From contig NZ_CP109000.1 in assembly GCF_036226605.1 (NCBI RefSeq), forward strand, positions 7,436,501 to 7,500,500: a DNA stretch of 64,000 nt. The letters run 5' to 3'. The position numbers were made by a program, and so were the translations under genes. The DNA is from Streptomyces sp. NBC_00704. Its GTDB lineage: Bacteria; Actinomycetota; Actinomycetes; Streptomycetales; Streptomycetaceae. Positions within the stretch are counted from its first letter, which is position 1; each line of letters begins with the position of its first letter. The notes under the pieces were generated by a model, which saw only the letters and a program-made list of their open reading frames with translations, did no database searches and had not been told where the DNA came from. Below are positions 26,106-34,219 of the stretch, piece by piece.

Positions 26106-28292
26106 ATGACGACACCAGTTGCAGTGATCGCCGACGCCGCCGCCTACGCGCAGGCGGTCGAGGACGCCGTGCGCGCTTCGGCCGCCTACTACGAGGCCGG
26201 GACGTCGGCGCTCGACGACGACTCCTACGACCGGCTGGTGCGCGCCGTCGCGGCCTGGGAGGCCGAGCACCCGGACGAGGTGCTCGCCGACTCGCCGACC
26301 GGCAAGGTGGCCGGCGGCGCCGTGGAGGGCGACGTCCCGCACACGGCCGCCATGCTGAGCCTGGACAACGTCTTCTCACCCGAGGAGTTCACGGCCTGGA
26401 CGGCCTCGCTGGCCCGCCGCCTGGGCCGGGACGTCGAGCGGTACAGCGTGGAGCCCAAGCTCGACGGCCTGGCGATCGCGGCCCGCTACACCGGCGGCCG
26501 TCTGACACGGCTGGTCACCCGGGGAGACGGGACGGCCGGGGAGGACGTCTCGCACGCGATCGGCACGATCGAGGGCCTGCCCGCCGAGCTGACCGAACCC
26601 GTCACGGTGGAGGTGCGCGGCGAGGTCCTGATGACGACCGGCCAGTTCGAGCACGCCAACGAGGTGCGCACCGCACACGGCGGAGCGCCGTTCGCCAACC
26701 CGCGCAACGCCGCCGCCGGCACCCTGCGCGCGAAGGAACGCGCCTACACCGTGCCCATGACGTTCTTCGGCTACGGACTGCTGCCGCTCGCCGACACCGA
26801 GCCCGCCCTGGCCGCGACCCTGCGGGAGTGCGCGCACAGCGACCTGATGAGCAGGACCGCCGCGTACGGCGTGAACACCACGGCCGCCACCGCCGTGCCC
26901 GGCGTCACCGCCGACACGGTCACGGCCGTCCTGCACCGCGTGTCGGAGATCGCCGCGCTGCGCCCGTCGCTGCCCTTCGGGATCGACGGGATCGTCGTCA
27001 AGGCCGACCTGGCCGCGGACCAGCGAGCCGCGGGCTCCGGTTCACGCGCCCCGCGCTGGGCGATCGCCTTCAAACTGCGCGCCGTCGAGAAGATCACCCG
27101 GCTGCTGGCGGTCGAGTGGAACGTCGGCCGCACCGGCATCATCGCCCCGCGTGCCGTCCTGGAACCGGTGCAGATCGACGGCTCGACCATCACCTACGCG
27201 ACGCTCCACAACCCGGCCGACATCACCCGCCGCGACCTGCGGCTCGGGGACCGGGTGATGGTTCACCGGGCCGGCGACGTCATCCCCCGCATCGAGGCGC
27301 CCGTGGTCCATCTGCGCACCGGCGACGAACAGCCGATCGTCTTCCCCGAGACGTGCCCGCGCTGCGGATCGGGCATCGACACCGGCGAGCAGCGCTGGCG
27401 CTGCGAGAGCGGCCGCAACTGCCATCTCGTCGCGTCCCTCTCCTACGCCGCCGGACGCGACCAGCTCGACATCGAAGGCCTCGGCCACACCCGCGTCGTC
27501 CAGCTCGTCGAGGCGGGCCTCGTCGCCGACCTCGCCGACCTGTTCACCCTCACCCGCGAGCAACTGCTCGGCCTGGAGCGCATGGGGGAGACGAGCACCG
27601 ACAAGCTGCTCGCGGCGCTCGCCGCGGCGAAGGCCCAGCCGCTGTCGAGAGTGCTGTGCGCGCTCGGCGTGCGCGGCACGGGCCGTTCCATGTCCCGCCG
27701 GATCGCCCGGCACTTCGCCGACATGGACCACCTGCGCGCCGCGGACGCCGAGGCCGTCCGGCAGGTCGACGGGATCGGCGCCGAGAAGGCCCCCTCGATC
27801 GTCGCCGAACTCGCCGAACTCGCGCCGCTCATCGAGAAACTGGCCGCGGCCGGGGTCAACATGACCGAGCCCGGCGCGGTCCCGCCCGCCCCGCCGGCCA
27901 CCACCGCGGACGGTGACGCCCGGAGAGACGGCGACGGCGACGGCGACGGTACGCACACCGCGACCGACACGGAGACGCCGACCGGCCGGGAAGCCGGGCC
28001 CGGTGCGGGCGGGCCGCTGGCCGGGATGACCGTGGTCGTCACCGGCGCGATGACCGGCGCACTCGAGAAGCTCAGCCGCAACGAGATGAACGAGTTGATC
28101 GAACGGGCCGGCGGCCGCGCGTCCTCCAGCGTGTCGAAGCGGACGACCCTGGTCGTGGCCGGAGAGGGCGCCGGCTCCAAGCGCGCCAAGGCCGAGGCCC
28201 TCGGCGTCCGGCTCGCGGCGCCCGACGAGTTCGCGGCCCTGGTAGCGGACCACCTCGACACGGCGGCCGCCGTCCGGGAGCAGAGCGCCTGA
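26106..28292 (+). CDS. ligA: NAD-dependent DNA ligase LigA
   Basis: A 728-aa bacterial DNA ligase sealing nicks in replication and repair with NAD as the AMP donor. Domain Ia (YYEAGTSALDDDSYDRLVRA) binds NMN. The adenylated lysine is Lys118 in EPKLDGLA. The OB fold contains GDRVMVHRAGDVIPRIEAPV. A four-Cys zinc finger (CPRCGS ... CESGRNCHL) lies near 417-440, helix-hairpin-helix repeats follow, and a BRCT domain is at about 638-720. Between them is a Gly/Asp-rich linker (DGDGDGDGTHT). The ATG at 26106 was chosen over 26097 for spacing from GGCAGG. Its surroundings are not the usual housekeeping ones, so it may be a second ligA copy. Confidence 0.93.
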   Translation: MTTPVAVIADAAAYAQAVEDAVRASAAYYEAGTSALDDDSYDRLVRAVAAWEAEHPDEVLADSPTGKVAGGAVEGDVPHTAAMLSLDNVFSPEEFTAWTASLARRLGRDVERYSVEPKLDGLAIAARYTGGRLTRLVTRGDGTAGEDVSHAIGTIEGLPAELTEPVTVEVRGEVLMTTGQFEHANEVRTAHGGAPFANPRNAAAGTLRAKERAYTVPMTFFGYGLLPLADTEPALAATLRECAHSDLMSRTAAYGVNTTAATAVPGVTADTVTAVLHRVSEIAALRPSLPFGIDGIVVKADLAADQRAAGSGSRAPRWAIAFKLRAVEKITRLLAVEWNVGRTGIIAPRAVLEPVQIDGSTITYATLHNPADITRRDLRLGDRVMVHRAGDVIPRIEAPVVHLRTGDEQPIVFPETCPRCGSGIDTGEQRWRCESGRNCHLVASLSYAAGRDQLDIEGLGHTRVVQLVEAGLVADLADLFTLTREQLLGLERMGETSTDKLLAALAAAKAQPLSRVLCALGVRGTGRSMSRRIARHFADMDHLRAADAEAVRQVDGIGAEKAPSIVAELAELAPLIEKLAAAGVNMTEPGAVPPAPPATTADGDARRDGDGDGDGTHTATDTETPTGREAGPGAGGPLAGMTVVVTGAMTGALEKLSRNEMNELIERAGGRASSSVSKRTTLVVAGEGAGSKRAKAEALGVRLAAPDEFAALVADHLDTAAAVREQSA

Positions 28293-28354
28293 GCCGAACC
28301 GCGCACGCGGTCCGCTCACCTGGCCGGGCCACCCGGTCCGGCGCCTCGGTGCGC

Positions 28355-29425
28355 TCACCTGGCGCGGTCCACACTCCACAGCGGGAGGAGCTCGAAGAAC
28401 TCGACGGCGTCGCGGCGCCACCGCCCGCGCCACGCGGTGGCCAGCGCGCGGGCCCGTTCGGCGTGCCGTCGCATGTCGGCGCGCATCCGGTCCGCCGCAC
28501 CACTGCTCTCGGCGATCTCCCGCACCACGGCCACCGTCTCCGGTGTGCAGGACCGGTCGCCGAGCGCGGCCTCCACCACGGCGCGGTCGGCGCCGCTCAC
28601 CACGGACAGCAGGGCGCGCACGGTGTAGCTCTGCTTGCCGTCGCGCAGGTCCCCGCCGGTCGGCTTGCCCAGGACGGCCGCGTCCCCGAACAGGTCGAGG
28701 TAGTCGTCGCGCATCTGCCCGCAGATCCCGACCAGCCGCGCGTAGTCGCCCAGTTCCCGTTCGAAGGGCTCGGGCCGCTCGCCCGCGGCCAGCAGCCCGA
28801 GCCTCATGGGCGCGAGGATCGAGTAGCGGGCGGACTTGTAGTCGGCCACCGCGTGCAGGACGTCCTCGTCCGGGGCGGGGCCGAAGTCCCGCTCCAGATC
28901 GGCGATCTGACCCATGAAGGTGTCGGCGGCCGCCCGCGTCTGCGCCTCGGCCATGGCCTGCCGCACGGCGGGCGGCGCCGGCGCGTCGAGGAGGACCCGC
29001 AACGACAGGGCGAGCGCCAGGTCGCCCGCGAGGACGGTGAGGCCGAGGGCCGTCCGCGGGTGACCGGGGAACCGGTCACGGTAGGCGTAGTACGTGGAGG
29101 GACCGCCCCGGCGGGTGGGGCTGTCGTCGATGAGGTCGTCGTGGATCAGACCGTGGGCGTGCAGCAGCTCGATGCTCAGCGCGGCCGCGTCGAGCGCCTC
29201 GGCCGGCTCCTCCGACACCAGGCGGGCCGCCTCGTGGAGCAGGACGACCCGCATCCGCTTGCCGCCGCGCAGGGCCAGATCGCGCACCAGCGCCAGGCAC
29301 TCCGGGGCGAAGCGGCTGAACGACGGCGCGTCGAGCCGGGCGCCCAGCGAATCGAAGTACTCCTCGAACAGCGCGTTGAACCGCCTCTCGTGACCGGCGA
29401 CGCGACGGAGGACTTGTTCGGTCAT
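28355..29425 (-). CDS. Trans-isoprenyl diphosphate (polyprenyl) synthase
   Basis: A 356-aa all-helical prenyltransferase that extends allylic diphosphates with isopentenyl diphosphate. The first Asp-rich motif is HDDLIDDSPTRRG (DDxxD at residues 96-100) and the second is GQMRDDYLDLFGD. Both magnesium sites are intact. The GGKRMR element that binds IPP is near 54-59. The residues before the first motif (LSIELLHAHGLIH) set product length but I cannot infer it reliably (geranylgeranyl or longer). No terpene cyclase, phytoene synthase or quinone gene is adjacent, so it stands alone; a hairpin separates it from the ctaD operon upstream. Confidence 0.92.
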   Translation of the reverse strand: MTEQVLRRVAGHERRFNALFEEYFDSLGARLDAPSFSRFAPECLALVRDLALRGGKRMRVVLLHEAARLVSEEPAEALDAAALSIELLHAHGLIHDDLIDDSPTRRGGPSTYYAYRDRFPGHPRTALGLTVLAGDLALALSLRVLLDAPAPPAVRQAMAEAQTRAAADTFMGQIADLERDFGPAPDEDVLHAVADYKSARYSILAPMRLGLLAAGERPEPFERELGDYARLVGICGQMRDDYLDLFGDAAVLGKPTGGDLRDGKQSYTVRALLSVVSGADRAVVEAALGDRSCTPETVAVVREIAESSGAADRMRADMRRHAERARALATAWRGRWRRDAVEFFELLPLWSVDRAR

Positions 29426-29526
29426 GACGGGGTCTTCCTGGTCGGACGGCGAGACGGACGAGGACGTCAGCTTGCCATCCGCCGGTCGCCGTCCCCCGAC
29501 CGGGCACGTCGCGCACGCCCCATGAG

Positions 29527-29566
29527 TGAGGGGCAGTCACAGCCGGCCGACCGTGACTGCCCCTCA
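29527..29566 (-). terminator. Terminator hairpin downstream of the ctaD operon
   Basis: Perfect 14-bp arms (29527-29540 and 29553-29566, TGAGGGGCAGTCAC and its complement) enclose a 12-nt loop. It lies 50 bp past the end of the small membrane gene and about 100 bp before the polyprenyl synthase start, so it should end ctaD transcription. Confidence 0.75.
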
Positions 29567-29616
29567 TTCGTGGAACACACCGTCGGCGACCGGACGCGAC
29601 GCCCCGGTCGCCGGGC

Positions 29617-30003
29617 TCACCGGATCAGCGACAGCGCGGCCGCGGTCACCGAGGCGAGGCACGCGCCGACGGCCACGGTCCAGGCCACACAGCGCCGGCG
29701 CAGCTCCCGGTAGCGCGACTCGTACTCGCCGCGCAGCGAACGGCAGCGGGCCGCGATCCGCTCCAGGTCGCGCCGCGCGTGGTGCAGGCTGTCGGCGACG
29801 TACCGCTGCTCGACGTCGGCCCGCTGGGAGGTGGTCAGCCACTCCATGGGCTCCACGAAGGCCTGCGCGCGTTCCTCGGCCACCGCGATGGTGGCCTGCC
29901 ACAGCAGGTACCCCTCCGCCTGGTCGCCGATCCCGCCGGTTCGCGCGCCACCCTGTCTCGCCGCTTCGCCCATCGCCGCCTCCGGCGGATCGTCGCGGAT
30001 CAT
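29617..30003 (-). CDS. Small membrane protein coupled to ctaD
   Basis: A 128-aa protein I do not recognise. The first 100 residues are soluble, charged and helical (AEGYLLWQATIAVAEERAQ, RADVEQRYVADSLHHARRDLE, RCRSLRGEYESRYRELRRR), with coiled-coil character. A single hydrophobic helix at about 105-127 (AWTVAVGACLASVTAAAL) would anchor the C-terminus in the membrane. Its ATG overlaps the ctaD stop (ATGA), so the two are translated together, which suggests a tail-anchored partner or assembly factor for this oxidase subunit. That role is inference from the overlap only. Confidence 0.6.
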   Translation of the reverse strand: MIRDDPPEAAMGEAARQGGARTGGIGDQAEGYLLWQATIAVAEERAQAFVEPMEWLTTSQRADVEQRYVADSLHHARRDLERIAARCRSLRGEYESRYRELRRRCVAWTVAVGACLASVTAAALSLIR

Positions 30004-31694
30004 CAACGGACCCCGTGCGCCTCGGCCTCGGCCATGGCGATGTCGGGGTGGTGCAGGTCGAACGCGGGGGACTCGCTGCGGATGCGCGGCAGGGTGGTGA
30101 AGTTGTGGCGCGGCGGCGGGCAGGAGGTGGCCCACTCCAGGGAGCGGCCGAAGCCCCACGGGTCGTCGACGCCGACGGGCTTGCCGTACCGGCCCGTTCG
30201 CCACACGTTGTAGAGGAACGGCAGCATCGACAGGCCGAGGAGGAAGGAACTGATCGTCGAGATGGTGTTCAGGGCGGTGAACCCGTCCGCGGCCAGGTAG
30301 TCCGCGTAGCGGCGCGGCATGCCCTCGGCGCCCAGCCAGTGCTGGATGAGGAAGGTGCCGTGGAAGCCGACGAACAGCGTCCAGAAGGTGATCTTGCCGA
30401 GGCGCTCGTCGAGCATCCTGCCGGTGAACTTCGGCCACCAGAAGTGGAATCCGGCGAACATCGCGAAGACGACGGTGCCGAAGACGACGTAGTGGAAGTG
30501 CGCCACCACGAAGTACGAGTCCGACACGTGGAAGTCCATCGGCGGCGACGCCAGGATGACGCCGGTCAGACCGCCGAAGAGGAACGTCACGAGGAACCCC
30601 GTCGCCCACAGCATCGGCGTCTCGAAGGACACCGACCCCTTCCACATGGTGCCGATCCAGTTGAAGAACTTCACGCCGGTCGGCACGGCGATGAGGAACG
30701 TCATGAAGGAGAAGAACGGCAGCAGCACCCCGCCGGTGACGAACATGTGGTGCGCCCACACCGTCACGGACAGACCGGCGATGGAGATGGTCGCGGCCAC
30801 GAGCCCCATGTAGCCGAAGATCGGCTTGCGGGAGAAGACCGGGATGACCTCGGTGACGATGCCGAAGAACGGCAGGGCGATGATGTACACCTCGGGATGG
30901 CCGAAGAACCAGAAGAGGTGCTGCCACAGCAGTGGGCCGCCGTTGGCCGCGTCGAAGATGTGGGCGCCGAACTTGCGGTCCGCCTCCAGGGCGAACAGGG
31001 CGGCCGCCAGGACGGGGAAGGCGAACAGGACGAGGACGGCCGTCAGCAGCACGTTCCAGGTGAAGATCGGCATGCGGAACATCGTCATGCCCGGCGCGCG
31101 CATGCAGATGATCGTGGTGATGAAGTTGACCGCGCCGAGGATGGTGCCGAAACCGGAGAACGCCAGACCCATGATCCACAGATCGGAACCGAGGCCGGGG
31201 CTGCGGACGGCGTCCGACAGCGGGGTGTAGGCGAACCAGCCGAAGTCGGCGGCGCCCTGCGGGGTGAGGAAGCCGCCCACGGCGATGGAGGACCCGAACA
31301 GGTAGAGCCAGTAGGCGAACATGTTCAGCCGCGGGAACGCCACGTCGGGCGCGCCGATCTGGAGCGGCATGATCCAGTTCGTGAAACCGGCGAACAGCGG
31401 CGTCGCGAACATCAGCAGCATGACCGTGCCGTGCATCGTGAACAGCTGGTTGTACTGCTCGGGAGAGACGATCTGGAGCCCCGGGCGGGCCAGCTCGGCG
31501 CGGATGAGCAGGGCCATCACGCCTCCGATGAGGAAGAACGCGAAGGACGTGGTCAGGTACATCGTGCCGATGGTCTTGTGGTCGGTGGTCGTCAGCCACT
31601 TCACGACGACGTTGCCGGGCTGCCTGCCCCTGACCGGCACCTCGGTGTCGTAGGCGGCGGCAGCCGAGCGGTCCGGATCGTTCAGAATCGTCAC
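30003..31694 (-). CDS. ctaD: Cytochrome c oxidase subunit I (aa3 type)
   Basis: A 563-aa heme-copper oxidase core subunit with twelve predicted membrane helices. The low-spin heme ligand is in LFTMHGTVMLL. The CuB and cross-linked Tyr motif is GHPEVYIIALPFFG, the CuB pair is VWAHHMFVTG, and the heme a3 and heme a ligands lie in VAHFHYVVFG. Together these mark an A-family oxygen-reducing subunit. The GTG at 31694 has GGAGAG 7 nt upstream. Subunits II, III and IV (ctaC, ctaE, ctaF) and the bc1 genes are not in the neighbourhood, so this is an orphan, probably second, ctaD copy. Confidence 0.95.
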   Translation of the reverse strand: MTILNDPDRSAAAAYDTEVPVRGRQPGNVVVKWLTTTDHKTIGTMYLTTSFAFFLIGGVMALLIRAELARPGLQIVSPEQYNQLFTMHGTVMLLMFATPLFAGFTNWIMPLQIGAPDVAFPRLNMFAYWLYLFGSSIAVGGFLTPQGAADFGWFAYTPLSDAVRSPGLGSDLWIMGLAFSGFGTILGAVNFITTIICMRAPGMTMFRMPIFTWNVLLTAVLVLFAFPVLAAALFALEADRKFGAHIFDAANGGPLLWQHLFWFFGHPEVYIIALPFFGIVTEVIPVFSRKPIFGYMGLVAATISIAGLSVTVWAHHMFVTGGVLLPFFSFMTFLIAVPTGVKFFNWIGTMWKGSVSFETPMLWATGFLVTFLFGGLTGVILASPPMDFHVSDSYFVVAHFHYVVFGTVVFAMFAGFHFWWPKFTGRMLDERLGKITFWTLFVGFHGTFLIQHWLGAEGMPRRYADYLAADGFTALNTISTISSFLLGLSMLPFLYNVWRTGRYGKPVGVDDPWGFGRSLEWATSCPPPRHNFTTLPRIRSESPAFDLHHPDIAMAEAEAHGVR

Positions 31695-31926
31695 AGCCAG
31701 TCTCTCCAGGTCTCCGCGGTCCGCCCCCGCACATGCGTGAATCAGGGCCATCCTCGCGAGTCGCGGCGGCGGGCGAAGCCCGGCCGGGGCCGACACACGC
31801 CCGAACGGGCGGTTGTCACACACGGTTGGCGTAATCGGCCCCCGGCGCGCCGTCCCCCGCGGGACCGGGCGGCGCGGCGCGCTCGACCGGTGATCCACAC
31901 CGGGAAACGTGGGTAGACGGGTCGCC

Positions 31927-32688
31927 ATGGCTGAAGTCGTGCAGGCGGGACTGTGGGGGCTGCTGGCGGGCTCGGCGCTGCTGGTCGGCGCCGCGCTGGG
32001 GTACGGGCTGCGAGTCCCGCAGAAGGTGATCGCGACGGTGATGGCCTTCGGCGCGGGCGTGCTGCTGTCGGCGGTCTCCTTCGAGCTGGTGGGCGAGGCG
32101 TACGACGAGGCGGGGCTAGCTCCCGCGGCCGTCGGCACCCTCGCCGGCGCGCTGGCCTACACGGGCGGCAACGTGTGGCTGGCCCGCCGCGGCGCGCGGC
32201 ACCGCAAGCGCTCGGGACACGCGGGGGCGCAGGCCCAGCCCTCGGAGAGCGAGCAGAGCGGATCCGGGACGGCGCTCGCGCTCGGCGCCCTCCTCGACGG
32301 GGTGCCGGAGTCCGCGGTGATCGGCGTGAGCCTGCTGGACGGGGGCGCGGTCAGCCTGGTGACGGTGGCCGCCGTCTTCATCAGCAACGTCCCCGAGGGG
32401 CTGTCCAGTTCGGCCGGGATGAAGAGGGCCGGCCGCACCGGAAGGTACGTGTTCGGCGTCTGGGCGGCGATCGCGGCGGCCGGTACCCTCTCGGCCGTCC
32501 TCGGCTACACCGTCGTCGGTTCCTTCTCGCCCGCGGTGATCGCCGCGGTGACGGCGGTGGCGGCCGGGGCCATCCTCGCCATGATCGCCGACACGATGAT
32601 CCCCGAGGCGTTCGACGACGCCCACCTGGCCATCGGGCTCATCACCGTGTGCGGCTTCCTGGTCTCCTTCGCCCTCTCCCACGCCTGA
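31927..32688 (+). CDS. ZIP family metal transporter
   Basis: A 253-aa membrane protein with about seven to eight hydrophobic helices. A His/Arg/Ser-rich cytoplasmic loop sits near residues 90-115 (RHRKRSGHAGAQ). The ZIP metal-path motifs are LGALLDGVPESAVIGVSLL and VFISNVPEGLSSSAGM; the latter corresponds to HN.PEG in TM4, with Ser in place of His. A late helix carries MIADTMIPEAFDDAH. The family moves zinc, iron or manganese into the cytoplasm. The ATG at 31927 is 10 bp after GGGTAGACGG, a string also found before the hemerythrin gene. The exact metal is not determined. Confidence 0.85.
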   Translation: MAEVVQAGLWGLLAGSALLVGAALGYGLRVPQKVIATVMAFGAGVLLSAVSFELVGEAYDEAGLAPAAVGTLAGALAYTGGNVWLARRGARHRKRSGHAGAQAQPSESEQSGSGTALALGALLDGVPESAVIGVSLLDGGAVSLVTVAAVFISNVPEGLSSSAGMKRAGRTGRYVFGVWAAIAAAGTLSAVLGYTVVGSFSPAVIAAVTAVAAGAILAMIADTMIPEAFDDAHLAIGLITVCGFLVSFALSHA

Positions 32689-32735
32689 CCGCCCCGCGGG
32701 CCGAGACCGGCGACGCGCACGGCGTCCGCCGGTCC

Positions 32736-33293
32736 TCAGACGTCGCTCCCGGCCGCGGCCTCCACCTCGGCCCTGAGGGCGTTACGCAGCCGCCGCAGGT
32801 CGTCCGCCGGCCGGCCCAGGCCGTTCAGTTGCAGCCGGGCCGCCTCGGTGCGGGCGTCCCGGTGCACCCGGTAGGCGAGGTCGGCCGACTGACGCACCAT
32901 CCACTGACCGTACGAGAGCAGCCGTGCCGCGCGGGCCCGTGCCCCTACGAGGTCGGCGTCGGCGAGGGGCAGTTCCAGGAGCCGTGCGCGCAGCCGCAGG
33001 AGGGCCGTGGCGGCGGCACCGCAGGCCCGGGCGGCCCGGTCCGGGACGGCGCCGGGCTCGCCGCAGGCGGCCACCGCCGCGTCCGCCCCGCCCTGGGCGG
33101 CCACCGCCTCGTCCAGCACCACGAGCAGCGCCGCCGCCTGGGCCGCCCGCGGCGGACGCGGCGGAACGGGAGGCCGGGGGAGCGTGCGGCGGCGCAGGCC
33201 CAGGCGCGCCAGGAGCCGGCCGCCGGGCGGGCCTCCGCTCCGGCCGGAGGGCGCCGGCGCCGGGACGGGGGCGGGGAGACCGGTCGAGGACAT
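32736..33293 (-). CDS. Hypothetical helical protein
   Basis: A 185-aa protein I cannot assign. The first 50 residues are Pro/Gly/Arg-rich and likely disordered. The rest is Ala/Leu/Arg-rich and helical (AQAAALLVVLDEAVAAQGG, ALLRLRARLLELPLADADL, GARARAARLLSYGQWMVRQS, LRRLRNALRAEVEAAAG), resembling a helical bundle without a membrane segment. AGGAG lies 3-4 nt before the ATG at 33293, which fixes the start against a longer open frame. It is divergent from the hemerythrin gene. Codon usage is normal for the window, so it is probably a real gene. Confidence 0.6.
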   Translation of the reverse strand: MSSTGLPAPVPAPAPSGRSGGPPGGRLLARLGLRRRTLPRPPVPPRPPRAAQAAALLVVLDEAVAAQGGADAAVAACGEPGAVPDRAARACGAAATALLRLRARLLELPLADADLVGARARAARLLSYGQWMVRQSADLAYRVHRDARTEAARLQLNGLGRPADDLRRLRNALRAEVEAAAGSDV

Positions 33294-33531
33294 GACTCCT
33301 CCTGGGACAGGAAGCGCTGCGCACGCTCCTTGAAGTGTCCCGCTCCCGGTCGCCGAACGGCGGGAGAGCGCCCGCGCCCGCCTCGCCGCCGCCCTGTGCG
33401 ACCGCCGGGCGCGCCCCCCAGGCGCGTCCGTGCGAGCGAGGACGACGGAGTCCTGAAAGACCTGATGAACGCGCCGGGGCGGGGTAGACGGTTGCGGCAA
33501 GGTCCCCTCATACGAAAGTGATGCCGGTTCC

Positions 33532-34023
33532 ATGGCCGAGACACGAGACGTCGTCGAACTCATTCTTCAGGACCACCGGAGAATGGAAGATCTCTTTCGC
33601 CTGATGCGCAGTGTGGAAGCGGACCGGGCCGCCGCCCTCAAGGAGTTCGCCGACCTGCTGATCGCGCACGCGCTGGCGGAGGAGGCGAAGGTGTACCCCG
33701 CCCTCAAGCGCTACAAGAAGATCGAGGACGAAGAGGTCGAGCACGGCGAGGAGGAGCACGAGGAGGGCAACAAGGCGCTCCTCGAACTCCTGGAGGTCGA
33801 CGAGGTCGGCTCCGAGGAGTGGGACGAGAAGCTGGAGGAACTCGTCGAGGCCGTCACCCACCACGCCGACGAGGAGGAACGCACCATCCTCAACGGCGCA
33901 CGCGAGAACGTGGCCATGGAGCGGCGCGAGGAACTCGGCGGGGAGTTCCTGGAGGAGCGGGAGCGGCAGCTGAAGGCGGGCTGCGGCGCCGTGGACAACG
34001 TGCGCCGCATCGTCCACTCCTGA
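33532..34023 (+). CDS. Hemerythrin-domain protein
   Basis: A 163-aa four-helix protein with a non-heme di-iron site. Candidate ligands follow the HHE pattern: His15 (LQDHRRMEDLF), His46 and Glu50 (AHALAEEAKVYP), His71 or His76, and His110, His111 and Glu115 (THHADEEE). The acidic middle (EDEEVEHGEEEHEEGN) is typical of the actinobacterial branch linked to stress responses and oxygen or redox sensing. It has its own promoter region, with GGGTAGACGG about 50 bp upstream. A strong hairpin follows the gene. Its physiological partner is unknown. Confidence 0.9.
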   Translation: MAETRDVVELILQDHRRMEDLFRLMRSVEADRAAALKEFADLLIAHALAEEAKVYPALKRYKKIEDEEVEHGEEEHEEGNKALLELLEVDEVGSEEWDEKLEELVEAVTHHADEEERTILNGARENVAMERREELGGEFLEERERQLKAGCGAVDNVRRIVHS

Positions 34024-34072
34024 GCGGCGCCCGGCCGCGCCCGGCCACGCTCACGGCACACGGTCGCCATGG

Positions 34073-34109
34073 CCGGAGCCCGTCCCACTCACCGAGGGAC
34101 GGGCTCCGG
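34073..34109. terminator. Bidirectional terminator hairpin
   Basis: Perfect 14-bp arms (34073-34086 and 34096-34109, beginning CCGGAGCCCG) with a 9-nt loop lie between the convergent hemerythrin gene and the PAS-GAF-PP2C gene. There is no other feature in this 196-bp gap. Confidence 0.75.
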
Positions 34110-34219
34110 GCGCGCGTGATCCGCGCAGCCCTCGGCCTGCGGATCCCCCCGGCCTCTTCCGGCCGCCTGTTCCGACGCCCTGACCCCCCGGTGCGCGGGG
34201 CGGTCCGGGCCGGTGCGGG

